64,000 bases of DNA. Source: CAVQRB01 sp963715055. GTDB taxonomy: Bacteria > Pseudomonadota > Alphaproteobacteria > Rhodobacterales > Rhodobacteraceae. Location of the stretch: the NCBI GenBank assembly GCA_963715055.1, contig CAVQRB010000002.1:1-64000 (forward strand), written 5' to 3'. The stretch's first letter is position 1. Every line of letters begins with the position of its first letter. Positions 51,757 through 60,288 of the stretch are shown piece by piece. The notes below the pieces were generated by a model that was not told the origin of the DNA, searched no databases, and was given only the letters and a program-made list of their open reading frames with translations. Both the position numbers and the translations under genes were made by a program.

Positions 51757-52649
51757 GCCTCGGTTGCGTTCATACGCACGCGCAAGCGCTTGATCCGGCG
51801 CGGATCGGCGTCGATCACCTCGAATTCGGGACCGTCGGGATGAACGACCACCTCGCCGCGCGCCGGCACGCGGCCCGACAACATGAAGACGAGGCCGCCA
51901 AGAGTTTCGATTTCCTCTTCGTCCACCTCATCATGATCGGTGAGGGAGAGGCCGATCTCCGCCTCGAATTCCTCGAGCGGCGTCTTGGCCAGAGCGATAT
52001 AGCAACCGGGCTTTTCCTTGGTCCAGAATTGACCTTCGTCGACATCATGCTCATCCTCGATCTCGCCGATGACCTGTTCGATCAGGTCCTCGATGGTCAC
52101 GAGCCCGTCGACGCCGCCATATTCGTCGATCACCAGCGCCATGTGGCGCCGCTCCGCCTGCATCTTGGTCAGCAGCACGCCGATGGTCATCGAGGGCGGC
52201 ACGAAGAGCAGCGGGCGCAGCATCGCCTTGAGGTCGAATTCCTTCTCGCCGCCGTTGAACCCGTGGGTCAGCGCCAGATCCTTGAGGTGCAAGAGCCCGA
52301 TCGGGGTATCGAGCGTCCCGTCATAGACCGGCAGGCGCGTGAGCCCGCTTTCCTTGAAGATCGTGACCGCCTCGTCGAGTGTCGAAGTAGACGGGATCGC
52401 GGTGATGTCTGCTGTCGGGATCGACACATCATCAACGCGCATGCGCCGCAGATTGAGCATCCCGTGGGTCAGGGGTCGGTCCGATTTCTCCGAAGACGCC
52501 TGCTGCCCGCTGTCGGGATCCGAGGGGCTCAGCGCTTCGATGACACGGCTGAAAAAGCCGCCCTGCCTTGAAGGTTCAGTTTCGGATGAAGTCTCCGTCT
52601 CCTCGCGCGCGCGCTGCGCTGCGTCAGAGTGTCCGTCAGTGTCGCCCAT
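51753..52649 (-). CDS. corC: CorC/HlyC-type CBS-domain protein
   Basis: The 298-residue cytoplasmic protein has an acidic Ser-rich N terminus, two CBS domains (about residues 75-190: DDVSIPTADITAI to TIEDLIEQVIG) and a C-terminal CorC/HlyC transporter-associated domain (TLGGLVFMLSGRVPARGEVV). The ATG at 52649 follows AGGAAGA; an alternative start lies at 52679. It is associated with ion homeostasis and the phoH-ybeY cluster. Confidence 0.9.
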   Translation of the reverse strand: MGDTDGHSDAAQRAREETETSSETEPSRQGGFFSRVIEALSPSDPDSGQQASSEKSDRPLTHGMLNLRRMRVDDVSIPTADITAIPSTSTLDEAVTIFKESGLTRLPVYDGTLDTPIGLLHLKDLALTHGFNGGEKEFDLKAMLRPLLFVPPSMTIGVLLTKMQAERRHMALVIDEYGGVDGLVTIEDLIEQVIGEIEDEHDVDEGQFWTKEKPGCYIALAKTPLEEFEAEIGLSLTDHDEVDEEEIETLGGLVFMLSGRVPARGEVVVHPDGPEFEVIDADPRRIKRLRVRMNATEA

Positions 52650-52686
52650 TTCTTCCTGTTCCGGGTAGAGGCCCGTCATCGGCCCG

Positions 52687-53187
52687 TCAGTCCCTATATG
52701 GGTCATCCAGACCCATTTTGCCAAGTATTTCGGTTTCGATGGCCTGCATCACTGCGGCATCGAGGTCACGCTCGTGATCGTAGCCGAGGAGATGCAAAAC
52801 AGCGTGAACGATCAGATGCGTGACATGGTCGGTCATCGGCTTGCCAGCCTCCACTGCTTCGCGCTGGCAGGTGTCATAAGATAATGCGATATCACCAAGC
52901 TCGAGAACCCCATCGAAATCAGGCACTGGCGGGGTTGGTGGGTGGCCCGCGATCTCTGCCCGAAGCTCCTCCGCAGGCCAACTCAGCACATTGGTGGGCA
53001 CGGGTTTGTCCCGGAACTGGCCGTTGAGACCCGCGATCCGTTCGTCGTCGCAGGCCATGAGCGAAATATCGCAGGCTGCCGGATCATGCGCCAGATGCAG
53101 AAGCGTTTCGCGGGCCGCGTCACTTGCCAATCTGTCAAGGTCCATCGCCTGCCAGCGGTCATCTTCGATCAGAATGTCGATCTTCAT
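52687..53187 (-). CDS. ybeY: endoribonuclease YbeY
   Basis: The 166-residue metalloprotein acts in 16S rRNA maturation and ribosome quality control. The zinc motif H-x3-H-x5-H is seen in HLIVHAVLHLLGYDHERD, and the NVLSWPAEE segment and conserved LELGDIALSY are present. It lies between phoH and corC in the standard order. Confidence 0.94.
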   Translation of the reverse strand: MKIDILIEDDRWQAMDLDRLASDAARETLLHLAHDPAACDISLMACDDERIAGLNGQFRDKPVPTNVLSWPAEELRAEIAGHPPTPPVPDFDGVLELGDIALSYDTCQREAVEAGKPMTDHVTHLIVHAVLHLLGYDHERDLDAAVMQAIETEILGKMGLDDPYRD

Positions 53188-53252
53188 TCAGAGACAAGTG
53201 GGGGCCAGCCCCCACACCCCCGGGATATTTCGGGCCAAAAGAACCAGCGCAG

Positions 53253-54350
53253 TCATACGACGGGCGTATCGGCCTCATAGGCCTCGATGATTGCAGCCAC
53301 GAGCGGGTGGCGCACCACGTCCTTGGACGTAAAGTAGTTGAAGCTGATCTTCGGGATCGATTTCAGGAGGCGTTCCGCATCCGCAAGGCCAGAGGCCGTG
53401 CCGCGCGGCAGGTCGATCTGGGTGCGGTCGCCCGTGATCACCATGCGCGAGCCCTCGCCCAAGCGGGTCAGGAACATCTTCATCTGCATCGTGGTCGCGT
53501 TCTGCGCCTCGTCCAGCACGACAAAGGCGTTCGACAGCGTTCGCCCGCGCATGAAGGCCAGCGGTGCGATCTCGATCTGCTTTTCCTCGAAGAGCTTGGC
53601 CAGCTGCTTGCCTGGCAGGAAGTCGCCCAGCGCGTCGTAAAGCGGCTGCATGTAGGGGTCGACCTTGTCCTTCATGTCGCCCGGCAGAAAACCCAGGCGT
53701 TCGCCCGCCTCGACCGCAGGACGCGACAGGATGATCTTGTCGACCTGTCCGGTGATGAACATCGAAACGCCCACCGCCACCGCCAGATAGGTCTTGCCCG
53801 TGCCCGCCGGCCCGATGCCGAAGGCGAGTTCGTGATTGAAGAGCGACTGCACATAGGCCTTCTGGGCTGCGGTCCGGGGCTCGACGCGTTTCTTGCGGGT
53901 CTGGATCTCGATCCGACTGCCGATGGGCATTTCCAACTGGTCGCCGTCGCGCGGGCCGGATGGGTCTTCAAACGGCCCCATGCGCAGCTCGCGGTCCACG
54001 TCTCCCGATTCGACCACTCGCCCGCCTTCGAGGCGCGCGTAGAGTGCATGCAGAACCCGCGTCGCGTCGGTCCGTGCCGCAGCGCTGCCCATCACCGCGA
54101 GCTGGTTGCCGCGGCGAATGATCTGGACATCAAGGGCTTTTTCGATCTGTGCGAGGTTCGCATCATAGGGACCGCACAGGTCGATCAGCAGTCGGTTGTC
54201 GGGGAATTCGACGGAAGCGCCGGGCGCAACGGTCAGGGTATCGGCAGCACTGGGGTCATTTGGCGGCAACAGCAGATCCTCAGGTATGTGACTGATCTTG
54301 AGCGTGCCAATTCCGTGGAAACAACGCAAGCGTCCCGCGTGAAGTTTCAC
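53253..54350 (-). CDS. phoH: PhoH-family ATPase
   Basis: The 365-residue protein has a KH-like N-terminal region (NRLLIDLCGPYDANLAQIEKAL, VQIIRRGNQLAVMG) and a P-loop ATPase core: Walker A GIGPAGTGKTYLAV, ILSRPAVEAGERLGFLPGD, Walker B FVVLDEAQNATTMQMKMFLTR and TGDRTQIDLPRG. It is linked to RNA metabolism with YbeY. The first about 16 residues may not be translated; an internal start is possible. Confidence 0.93.
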   Translation of the reverse strand: MKLHAGRLRCFHGIGTLKISHIPEDLLLPPNDPSAADTLTVAPGASVEFPDNRLLIDLCGPYDANLAQIEKALDVQIIRRGNQLAVMGSAAARTDATRVLHALYARLEGGRVVESGDVDRELRMGPFEDPSGPRDGDQLEMPIGSRIEIQTRKKRVEPRTAAQKAYVQSLFNHELAFGIGPAGTGKTYLAVAVGVSMFITGQVDKIILSRPAVEAGERLGFLPGDMKDKVDPYMQPLYDALGDFLPGKQLAKLFEEKQIEIAPLAFMRGRTLSNAFVVLDEAQNATTMQMKMFLTRLGEGSRMVITGDRTQIDLPRGTASGLADAERLLKSIPKISFNYFTSKDVVRHPLVAAIIEAYEADTPVV

Positions 54351-54414
54351 GCATTTGACACATTATTTTGTGGTCTGACGCTGAAAGCGACACTCCATGA
54401 AGGAATGGATCGGT

Positions 54415-54723
54415 TCAGAAGATATCGCCGATCAGCACCGTGCCGCCGCCCTTGAAGTCGCCCACGGTCTGCGTGGGTGGCGCTATTCCGGAGCAGACCG
54501 GTTTGCCGGTCCTGCGGTCGAGACGGGCGGAGAGGTAGCCCTCGAGGCCATCGTCGATGATCCAGTGATCGCAACCGTTGGGATCGACCCAGATACCGGC
54601 GCGCAGATCGATCAGTTCCTTGCTGTCGGGTCCGCGGTCCGACCCCTTGTCGGCACCGAGTTCGGCGCAGGCGGACAGCATCAGGCCAGCGCAGGCCAGA
54701 AGGGAAATCATTGGGCTTTTCAC
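54415..54723 (-). CDS. small lipoprotein with WVDP domain
   Basis: The 102-residue protein has a lipoprotein signal peptide with lipobox LSAC (Cys at about residue 19). The mature part contains GIWVDPNGCDHWIIDDGLEGY followed by a Cys near GKPVC. The same segment appears in the N-terminal half of the adjacent OmpA-like gene, so they are paralogues over this domain. The C terminus is short and Gly-rich. The function is unknown; outer-membrane location is inferred. Confidence 0.7.
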   Translation of the reverse strand: MKSPMISLLACAGLMLSACAELGADKGSDRGPDSKELIDLRAGIWVDPNGCDHWIIDDGLEGYLSARLDRRTGKPVCSGIAPPTQTVGDFKGGGTVLIGDIF

Positions 54724-54736
54724 GATACAGGTCCCT

Positions 54737-55312
54737 TCAACGGATACACAGAATCTCGACCCGGCGGTTCAGGGCGCGCCCGGCGGAGGTCGAGTTGGAA
54801 GCGACCGGCTGGCGTTCGCCATAGCCGGTGACGGTTCTCACGGTTGCGCCGGCCTGTCTGGCCACCACCGCGACGGCCTGCGCGCGCGCGCGCGACAGTT
54901 CGAGATTATAGGCATCCGACGACGTGCTGTCGGTATGGCCTTCAACGGCGAAAACGCTTGAGGAAGATTGCGCGAAGTAATCGCGAAGCTTCTGCTGGTT
55001 CGCAGCGCTGATGGCCGCGCTGTCGGTGGCAAAGAACGTGTCGGATTTCACCGTGGCGCAGACATTGCCCTCGCGACAGACCGGAATGCCGTCGCGCGTG
55101 ACATGCGGGGTCATGTATCCTTCGACCCCGTCGTCCATGATCCAGTGTTCGCAACCGTCGGGATCGACCCAGATGTTGGGGATATACTGGCCCTTGTCCA
55201 ACCCGCGTTGCGAGGCGGTTTCGGCCGCGGCGAGGGAAGGGACCAGCGACAGCGAAACCACGAGCAGGAAACCGGTCAGGCTGCGGGCGGATAATACGGA
55301 ATTTGGTCCCAC
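54737..55312 (-). CDS. OmpA-family protein with WVDP domain
   Basis: The 191-residue protein starts with GTG after GGGAGC. It has a signal peptide (LLVVSLSLVPSLAAAET), a WVDP domain (NIWVDPDGCEHWIMDDGVEGY, with paired Cys) and a C-terminal OmpA-like peptidoglycan-binding domain (FAVEGHTDSTSSDAYNLELSRARAQAV, then GRALNRRVEIL). The DNA shows a short GCGC-rich run inside. It lies 13 bases before the small lipoprotein gene, and the two are probably co-transcribed. Confidence 0.8.
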   Translation of the reverse strand: MGPNSVLSARSLTGFLLVVSLSLVPSLAAAETASQRGLDKGQYIPNIWVDPDGCEHWIMDDGVEGYMTPHVTRDGIPVCREGNVCATVKSDTFFATDSAAISAANQQKLRDYFAQSSSSVFAVEGHTDSTSSDAYNLELSRARAQAVAVVARQAGATVRTVTGYGERQPVASNSTSAGRALNRRVEILCIR

Positions 55313-55491
55313 GAAAGGCTCCCTGAAAGTATCGACACCTGCGTCGCTTACGCGATGCGTCACAAAAATAACATAGAAAGGTCTAAGTTCGAAACGCAGC
55401 CAGCGCAATAAAATGCGGCGATTGTCGCGGCTGCTGCATCACTTCGCGGCTATGGGGTCTATTTTGCACGCTTCGGGCAAGATTAACCTTT

Positions 55492-56814
55492 TCAGCGCTT
55501 GGTCGCAGCGAGTGAGTTGCGTTTGGCTTCGGTGATTCTGACCGGGACGAGATCGCCGACCGCCGCATCGCAGTCTTCGATGTGAACCGCATGCAGGTAT
55601 TCGGATTTTCCGACCATCTGACCCGCTTCACGCCCGGGTTTCTCCACCAGCACGCTCAGGTCGCGCCCGACCATGGACAACTGCACAGCCTGCTGCTGGC
55701 GGGTGATCAGGGCCTGCAGGCGCTGCAGGCGGTCATCGGCCGCCACCGGGTCCACTTGCGCGCGCTCCGCGGCGGGCGTTCCGGGCCGGGTCGAGTACTT
55801 GAACGAATAGGCGTAGCCGAAGGTCACTTCCTCGACGAGGTCGAGCGTCGCCTGGAACTCGGCTTCTGTCTCTTCGGGGAACCCGACAATGAAATCGCTT
55901 GAAAGGATGAGGTCGGGCCGCGCCGCACGGATCCTCTCCACGAGACGGAGATACTCCTGCACCGTATGCCCGCGGTTCATTCGCTTGAGGATCCGGTCGG
56001 CGCCCGATTGCACCGGCAGGTGCAGGTAAGGCATCAACTTGGCGCAGTCGCGATGCGCTTCGATCAGCTCGTCCGTCATGTCGTTGGGATGCGAGGTCGT
56101 GAAGCGGATGCGCTCGAGCCCGTCGATCTCGTTCAGCGCCCATATCAGTTGCGCCAACGAGTGGTCCGAACCATCCGGCCCCGCGCCATGGTAGGCGTTG
56201 ACGTTCTGGCCCAGCAAGGTGATCTCGCGCACGCCGCGCGCCACGAGGTCGCGCGCTTCCGTCAGGATGCGCTCCACCGGGCGGCTCACCTCGGCGCCCC
56301 GAGTATAGGGCACGACGCAGAAGGCGCAGAACTTGTCGCAGCCTTCCTGCACGGTCAGGAAGGCGGCGGGCGCGCGTTTCGCCTTGGGCCGGGTTTTCAG
56401 AACCTCGAACTTGTCCTCCTCGGGGAAGTCGGTGTCGAGTGCGGTCTGGCCGGCGCGCACCCGCGCTTCCATCTGCGGCAACCGGTGGTAGGACTGCGGG
56501 CCCACCACCAGATCGACGGCAGGCTGGCGGCGCATGATCTCGGCCCCTTCGGCCTGCGCCACGCAGCCCGCGACGCCGATCCTGAGATCCGGGTTCAGCG
56601 CCTTGAGCGGTTTCAGCCGCCCGAGCTCGGAATACACCTTTTCCGCCGCCTTTTCGCGGATATGGCAGGTGTTGAGCAGGATCATGTCCGCTTCTTCCGC
56701 AACTTCGGTGCTCACATAGCCCTGCCCGCCCAGTGCTTCCGCCATGCGCTCGCTGTCATAGACATTCATCTGGCAGCCATAGGTCTTGATGAAGAGTTTC
56801 TTGGGCGCGGTCAT
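55492..56814 (-). CDS. miaB: tRNA-2-methylthio-N6-dimethylallyladenosine synthase
   Basis: The 440-residue radical-SAM methylthiotransferase has the N-terminal UPF0004 domain with Cys ligands in TYGCQMNVYDS, LLNTCHIREKA and GVAGCVAQAEG. The radical-SAM motif C-x3-C-x2-C lies in QEGCDKFCAFCVVPYTRG, and a C-terminal TRAM domain is present. It modifies A37 of tRNAs. It heads the minus-strand block toward phoH, separated by the two WVDP genes. Confidence 0.96.
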   Translation of the reverse strand: MTAPKKLFIKTYGCQMNVYDSERMAEALGGQGYVSTEVAEEADMILLNTCHIREKAAEKVYSELGRLKPLKALNPDLRIGVAGCVAQAEGAEIMRRQPAVDLVVGPQSYHRLPQMEARVRAGQTALDTDFPEEDKFEVLKTRPKAKRAPAAFLTVQEGCDKFCAFCVVPYTRGAEVSRPVERILTEARDLVARGVREITLLGQNVNAYHGAGPDGSDHSLAQLIWALNEIDGLERIRFTTSHPNDMTDELIEAHRDCAKLMPYLHLPVQSGADRILKRMNRGHTVQEYLRLVERIRAARPDLILSSDFIVGFPEETEAEFQATLDLVEEVTFGYAYSFKYSTRPGTPAAERAQVDPVAADDRLQRLQALITRQQQAVQLSMVGRDLSVLVEKPGREAGQMVGKSEYLHAVHIEDCDAAVGDLVPVRITEAKRNSLAATKR

Positions 56815-56925
56815 GAAACGGGTCCGGTCTGGGCATGGATCGGGCGGGAATAACAGGCGCCCGCCACGCTTGCAATGCACGAGGATTTAACTGATTCTGC
56901 GGCACAAGCGCAAACGGAGGTCCTG

Positions 56926-57795
56926 ATGCGATATGGCAGTCTCGACGAATTCCTGACAAATGGTCGCGCCGCCCTGGGCAAAGGGCCGGTGGCGATGGTG
57001 CTGGTGGAAGACGACGTAGAAGTGTCCACCACCCTGCGCCACCATTTGCAGATCGGGTTTGGTACGGTTCTGGCGCTGATGCCCGCCGCGTTCGACTTGC
57101 CAGCCGACGTGACCGAAACAGTGCATCGGATCGATTTCGACGCGACCGCGGATGGCGCTGTAACGGTAGCGGTCAACCGGGTCATCGGCGCGGCTCCCGG
57201 GCTCTGGTTCTATTACTGCTTCAATGCGGAGTATCTCTTCTTTCCCTTCTGCGAGACCCGCAGCGTGGGCGAGTTGCTGACCTTTCATGCCGAGGAACGC
57301 CGCGACGCGATGCTGACCTATGTGGTCGATCTCTACGCCGAAGACCTGGGCAAGCACCCGGATGCCGTGTCGCTGGAGCAGGCTTTCCTCGATCGCTCCG
57401 GGTACTATGCGCTGGCGCGACTGGACCCGGCGAAGGAAGGTGCTCCCAAGGAACGTCAGCTCGATTTCTTCGGAGGGCTGCGCTGGCGGTTCGAGGAACA
57501 TATCCCGCCGACCCGTCGCAAGATCGACCGGATCGGGATCTTCCGGGCCAAACCGGGCCTCATCCTGCGCGGCGATCACACGTTTTCGGACGAGGAGTAC
57601 AACACCTATGCCTGTCCATGGCACCACAACCTCACCGCGACCATCTGCTCGTTCCGCACGGCAAAGGCGCTGAAAACGAACCCCGGCAGCACCCATGACA
57701 TCAACACCTTCAAGTGGCACAATTCCGCGCCCTTCGAATGGCATTCGCGCCAACTTCTCGATCTGGGGCTGATGGAACCTGGTCAATGGTTCTGA
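56926..57795 (+). CDS. glycosyltransferase-family-2-like protein
   Basis: The 289-residue protein starts at MRYGSLDEF after GGAGG; a longer frame to 56875 exists. VAMVLVEDDVEVSTTLRHHL gives a DDxE-like pattern. FNAEYLFFPFCETRSVGELLTFHAEERRDAML and the C-terminal THDINTFKWHNSAPFEWHS are typical of a Rhodobacterales family annotated as glycosyltransferase 2. A true DxD active site is not certain, so catalytic function is unproven. It is divergent from miaB. Confidence 0.6.
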   Translation: MRYGSLDEFLTNGRAALGKGPVAMVLVEDDVEVSTTLRHHLQIGFGTVLALMPAAFDLPADVTETVHRIDFDATADGAVTVAVNRVIGAAPGLWFYYCFNAEYLFFPFCETRSVGELLTFHAEERRDAMLTYVVDLYAEDLGKHPDAVSLEQAFLDRSGYYALARLDPAKEGAPKERQLDFFGGLRWRFEEHIPPTRRKIDRIGIFRAKPGLILRGDHTFSDEEYNTYACPWHHNLTATICSFRTAKALKTNPGSTHDINTFKWHNSAPFEWHSRQLLDLGLMEPGQWF

Positions 57796-57819
57796 AGCGG
57801 GCCCGCGCCTTTTCCGGTT

Positions 57820-58626
57820 TCAGCCCCGCGCCGACAGAAGCGGGAACCAGTCCTCTCTGAGCCGGTCGCCTGTGGTCATGCCGTGGCCGGGGAAGGGCGG
57901 CGAGGTCGGACCCGGACGTTCGGTGTAATAGGCGTCGTCGCCCACCAGCCGCAGCGAGAAGGCACGCCGGCGCGCAGTTGTCTCATTGCCCCGGGCGCCG
58001 TGCAGGATGCCGAAGTTGAAGGCGACGGCATCGCCGGGCTCCATGGCGAATTCGCGAATGTCCATTCCGTCGGCGTCGGGGTCGGGCACCGGAATATAGG
58101 CGCTGCTGTCGGGGTAGAAATCCGATTGCGAAAGCCAGCGGGTCGGCAGCACCGGCCTGGGCCAGAGATGCGAGCCGGCGACGCAGCGCAGCGTAGCGGT
58201 GCTGACCGGATCGAGCGGCGACCAGAAGCTGATCGTCTGGCGCCCTTGAACGAAATAATAGGGACCATCCTGATGCCAGGGTGTGGGCTTCGAGGTGCCG
58301 GGCTCCTTGACGAGCACATGGTCGTGGAAAAGCTGTACGCGCTTGCTTTGCATCAGATCGCCTGCGACCTGGGCGGCCGCGGAAGTTTCGATCACCTCGC
58401 GAAATTCCGGAATGCGCTGCCAGTTGCAATAGTCGTCGAAGAAACGCCCGGCCTCGTGCTTGAGCAGGTTTTCGGCGGCATAGGGGCCGGGCTCGCGCAT
58501 GTTGCGCTCGACGCCCTCGCGAAGCTTTTCAACGTGATCGGCAAAGAGGCCACGGATCAGCACCACACCATCGCTTGCGTAAGTATCCACATCCTTGGGA
58601 GAGACGAGCGCATGCAGCGTGTTCAT
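57820..58626 (-). CDS. phytanoyl-CoA dioxygenase family protein
   Basis: The 268-residue Fe(II)/2-oxoglutarate oxygenase-like protein has metal ligands H-x-D in TPWHQDGPYY and a distal His in NFGILHGARGN. The 2-oxoglutarate Arg is likely in RRRAFSLRLVGDD. The PhyH domain spans the protein. The substrate is unknown; relatives hydroxylate lipids or small molecules. It lies downstream of irr on the same strand with a 37-base gap. Confidence 0.85.
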   Translation of the reverse strand: MNTLHALVSPKDVDTYASDGVVLIRGLFADHVEKLREGVERNMREPGPYAAENLLKHEAGRFFDDYCNWQRIPEFREVIETSAAAQVAGDLMQSKRVQLFHDHVLVKEPGTSKPTPWHQDGPYYFVQGRQTISFWSPLDPVSTATLRCVAGSHLWPRPVLPTRWLSQSDFYPDSSAYIPVPDPDADGMDIREFAMEPGDAVAFNFGILHGARGNETTARRRAFSLRLVGDDAYYTERPGPTSPPFPGHGMTTGDRLREDWFPLLSARG

Positions 58627-58663
58627 GCCAAAACCGACGATAACGCGGAAAGACGCAAGAGTA

Positions 58664-59083
58664 TCAGGACTTGCGGCGCAGACGTATGACTACGTCTACA
58701 GAGGCGATTTCGGCGCCCTCGGGCGCGTCGGGCAGCCGCGAGATGACCAGCTTGTCGGATGGCGCATCGGTCAGGGTGCCGTCATCCTCCCAGTAGAAAT
58801 GCGGGTGATCGCCGGTGTTCGTGTCGAAATAGCTCTTGGAGCCATCGACGGTAACTTCCTGCATCAGACCTACCTCGCAGAAGGCCCGCAGGGTGTTGTA
58901 GACCGTGGCCAGCGACACCGCTTCGCCTTGCTTCTTGGCGGACTCGAAAAGACTCTCTGCCGTGACATGGCGGTTCTTGCCATCACCGACCAGAAGGCCC
59001 GCCAAGGTTACGCGCTGCCGTGTCGGGCGTAGCCCGGCCTTCGCAAGCCACGAAGTTCCAATGTCATTTGGCGCGCTCGTCAT
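58664..59083 (-). CDS. irr: iron response regulator Irr (Fur family)
   Basis: The 139-residue Fur-family protein has a winged helix (LRPTRQRVTLAGLL, then TVYNTLRAFCEVG) and the His motif DHPHFYWEDDG typical of Irr. Irr senses heme-iron status and controls iron genes in alphaproteobacteria. It sits beside fabA-fabB-fabI as is common in the group, with an inserted NTF2-like gene. A Fur/Irr-like AT-rich site overlaps its upstream region. Confidence 0.92.
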   Translation of the reverse strand: MTSAPNDIGTSWLAKAGLRPTRQRVTLAGLLVGDGKNRHVTAESLFESAKKQGEAVSLATVYNTLRAFCEVGLMQEVTVDGSKSYFDTNTGDHPHFYWEDDGTLTDAPSDKLVISRLPDAPEGAEIASVDVVIRLRRKS

Positions 59084-59280
59084 GGCGTCCTCATTTGCTT
59101 CTCATTCTCAATATAAGGTGCGCGGGCCTCGATTTTCAATTCCAAATGAGCGGTTTTGCGGAAATCGAGGCAATAGTTCAGGTATTTCGACATAAATCCG
59201 GGTACGCAAGTCTCTTCGGCGCTTCGAAAGACCATTTTCGTGATAGGATCGGGTGAAGCAAGACAACCCATGGAGGCGTC

Positions 59281-59649
59281 ATGTCCGAGATCGGATCCCC
59301 CATTTCCGCGATCGAAACGATTGTTGCGACTTACATCAAAGGAATGACCGGCGGCGATGCAGCGCTGCTCAGACAAGCGTTTCACCCAGGTGCCGAGATC
59401 ATCGGGCACTTCGACGGCGGCCTCGAATGGGACGATCTCGACGCCTTCATAGCAGTCTGCAAAAAGGCTGCCAAACCCGAGACCGAAGCCGCCTTCTTTC
59501 GCATCCGTTCGATCATCGTGACTGGCGACACGGCCGTTGCGCAGGTCGAAGACGACTGGGACGGCATGCGGTTTGACGACACGCTCACCCTGCTGCTGCA
59601 CGATGGGCGCTGGCAGATCGTGTCGAAGCTCTTCCACCACAGGTCGTGA
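59281..59649 (+). CDS. NTF2-like (putative lumazine-binding) protein
   Basis: The 122-residue SnoaL/NTF2-like protein has the conical alpha-beta fold pattern IETIVATYIKGMTGGDAALLRQAFHP, IIGHFDGGLEW, DTAVAQVEDDW and RFDDTLTLLLHDGRWQIVSKLFHH. These match the putative lumazine-binding subfamily, whose ligand is unknown. It lies between irr and fabA, where a gene is not usually found. Confidence 0.75.
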   Translation: MSEIGSPISAIETIVATYIKGMTGGDAALLRQAFHPGAEIIGHFDGGLEWDDLDAFIAVCKKAAKPETEAAFFRIRSIIVTGDTAVAQVEDDWDGMRFDDTLTLLLHDGRWQIVSKLFHHRS

Positions 59650-59740
59650 CCCGCAGGCGCCGCCGCACTTGCAGGACCGGACGCCCCGGTGCTAGACGGG
59701 CTTGACCAAAAAGTGACCGCCGAGCAGGAGAAGCGCCAGA

Positions 59741-60250
59741 ATGGCCCAATACCCCACCAGTTTTGACAAGGAAGGTCTGCTGCAATGCGCCCGCGGCGAA
59801 CTTTTCGGCCCCGGCAACGCACAGCTTCCGGCCCCGCCGATGCTGATGATGGACCGGATCACCTCGATCTCCGAAGATGGCGGCACACACGGCAAGGGCC
59901 ATGTGGTGGCGGAATTCGACATCAGCCCGGATCTGTGGTTCTTCGAGTGCCACTTCCCGGGCAACCCGATCATGCCGGGATGTCTTGGCCTCGACGGGTT
60001 GTGGCAGCTCACGGGCTTCAACCTCGGCTGGCGCGGCTGGCTTGGTCGCGGCTATGCGCTTGGCGTCGGCGAGGTGAAACTCACCGGCATGGTGCGTCCG
60101 GACCGCAAGATGTTGACCTACTATGTGGATTTCACCAAGGCGCTCCAGACGCGGCGCTTGACAATGGGGGTCGCCAATGGCCGGGTGGAAGCGGATGGGG
60201 AAACCATCTATCAGGTGACGGACATGAAGGTCGCGCTGTCGGAAAACTGA
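59741..60250 (+). CDS. fabA: 3-hydroxydecanoyl-ACP dehydratase/isomerase
   Basis: The 169-residue hot-dog-fold enzyme introduces the cis double bond for unsaturated fatty acids. The active-site His lies in FECHFPGNPIMPGCLGLDGLWQL and the Asp is in the same segment. Length is typical. It heads the fabA-fabB-fabI operon. Confidence 0.96.
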   Translation: MAQYPTSFDKEGLLQCARGELFGPGNAQLPAPPMLMMDRITSISEDGGTHGKGHVVAEFDISPDLWFFECHFPGNPIMPGCLGLDGLWQLTGFNLGWRGWLGRGYALGVGEVKLTGMVRPDRKMLTYYVDFTKALQTRRLTMGVANGRVEADGETIYQVTDMKVALSEN

Positions 60251-60288
60251 CGCCACGCACCTCTAGGGCAGGAATGAAGGAGAGCGCC

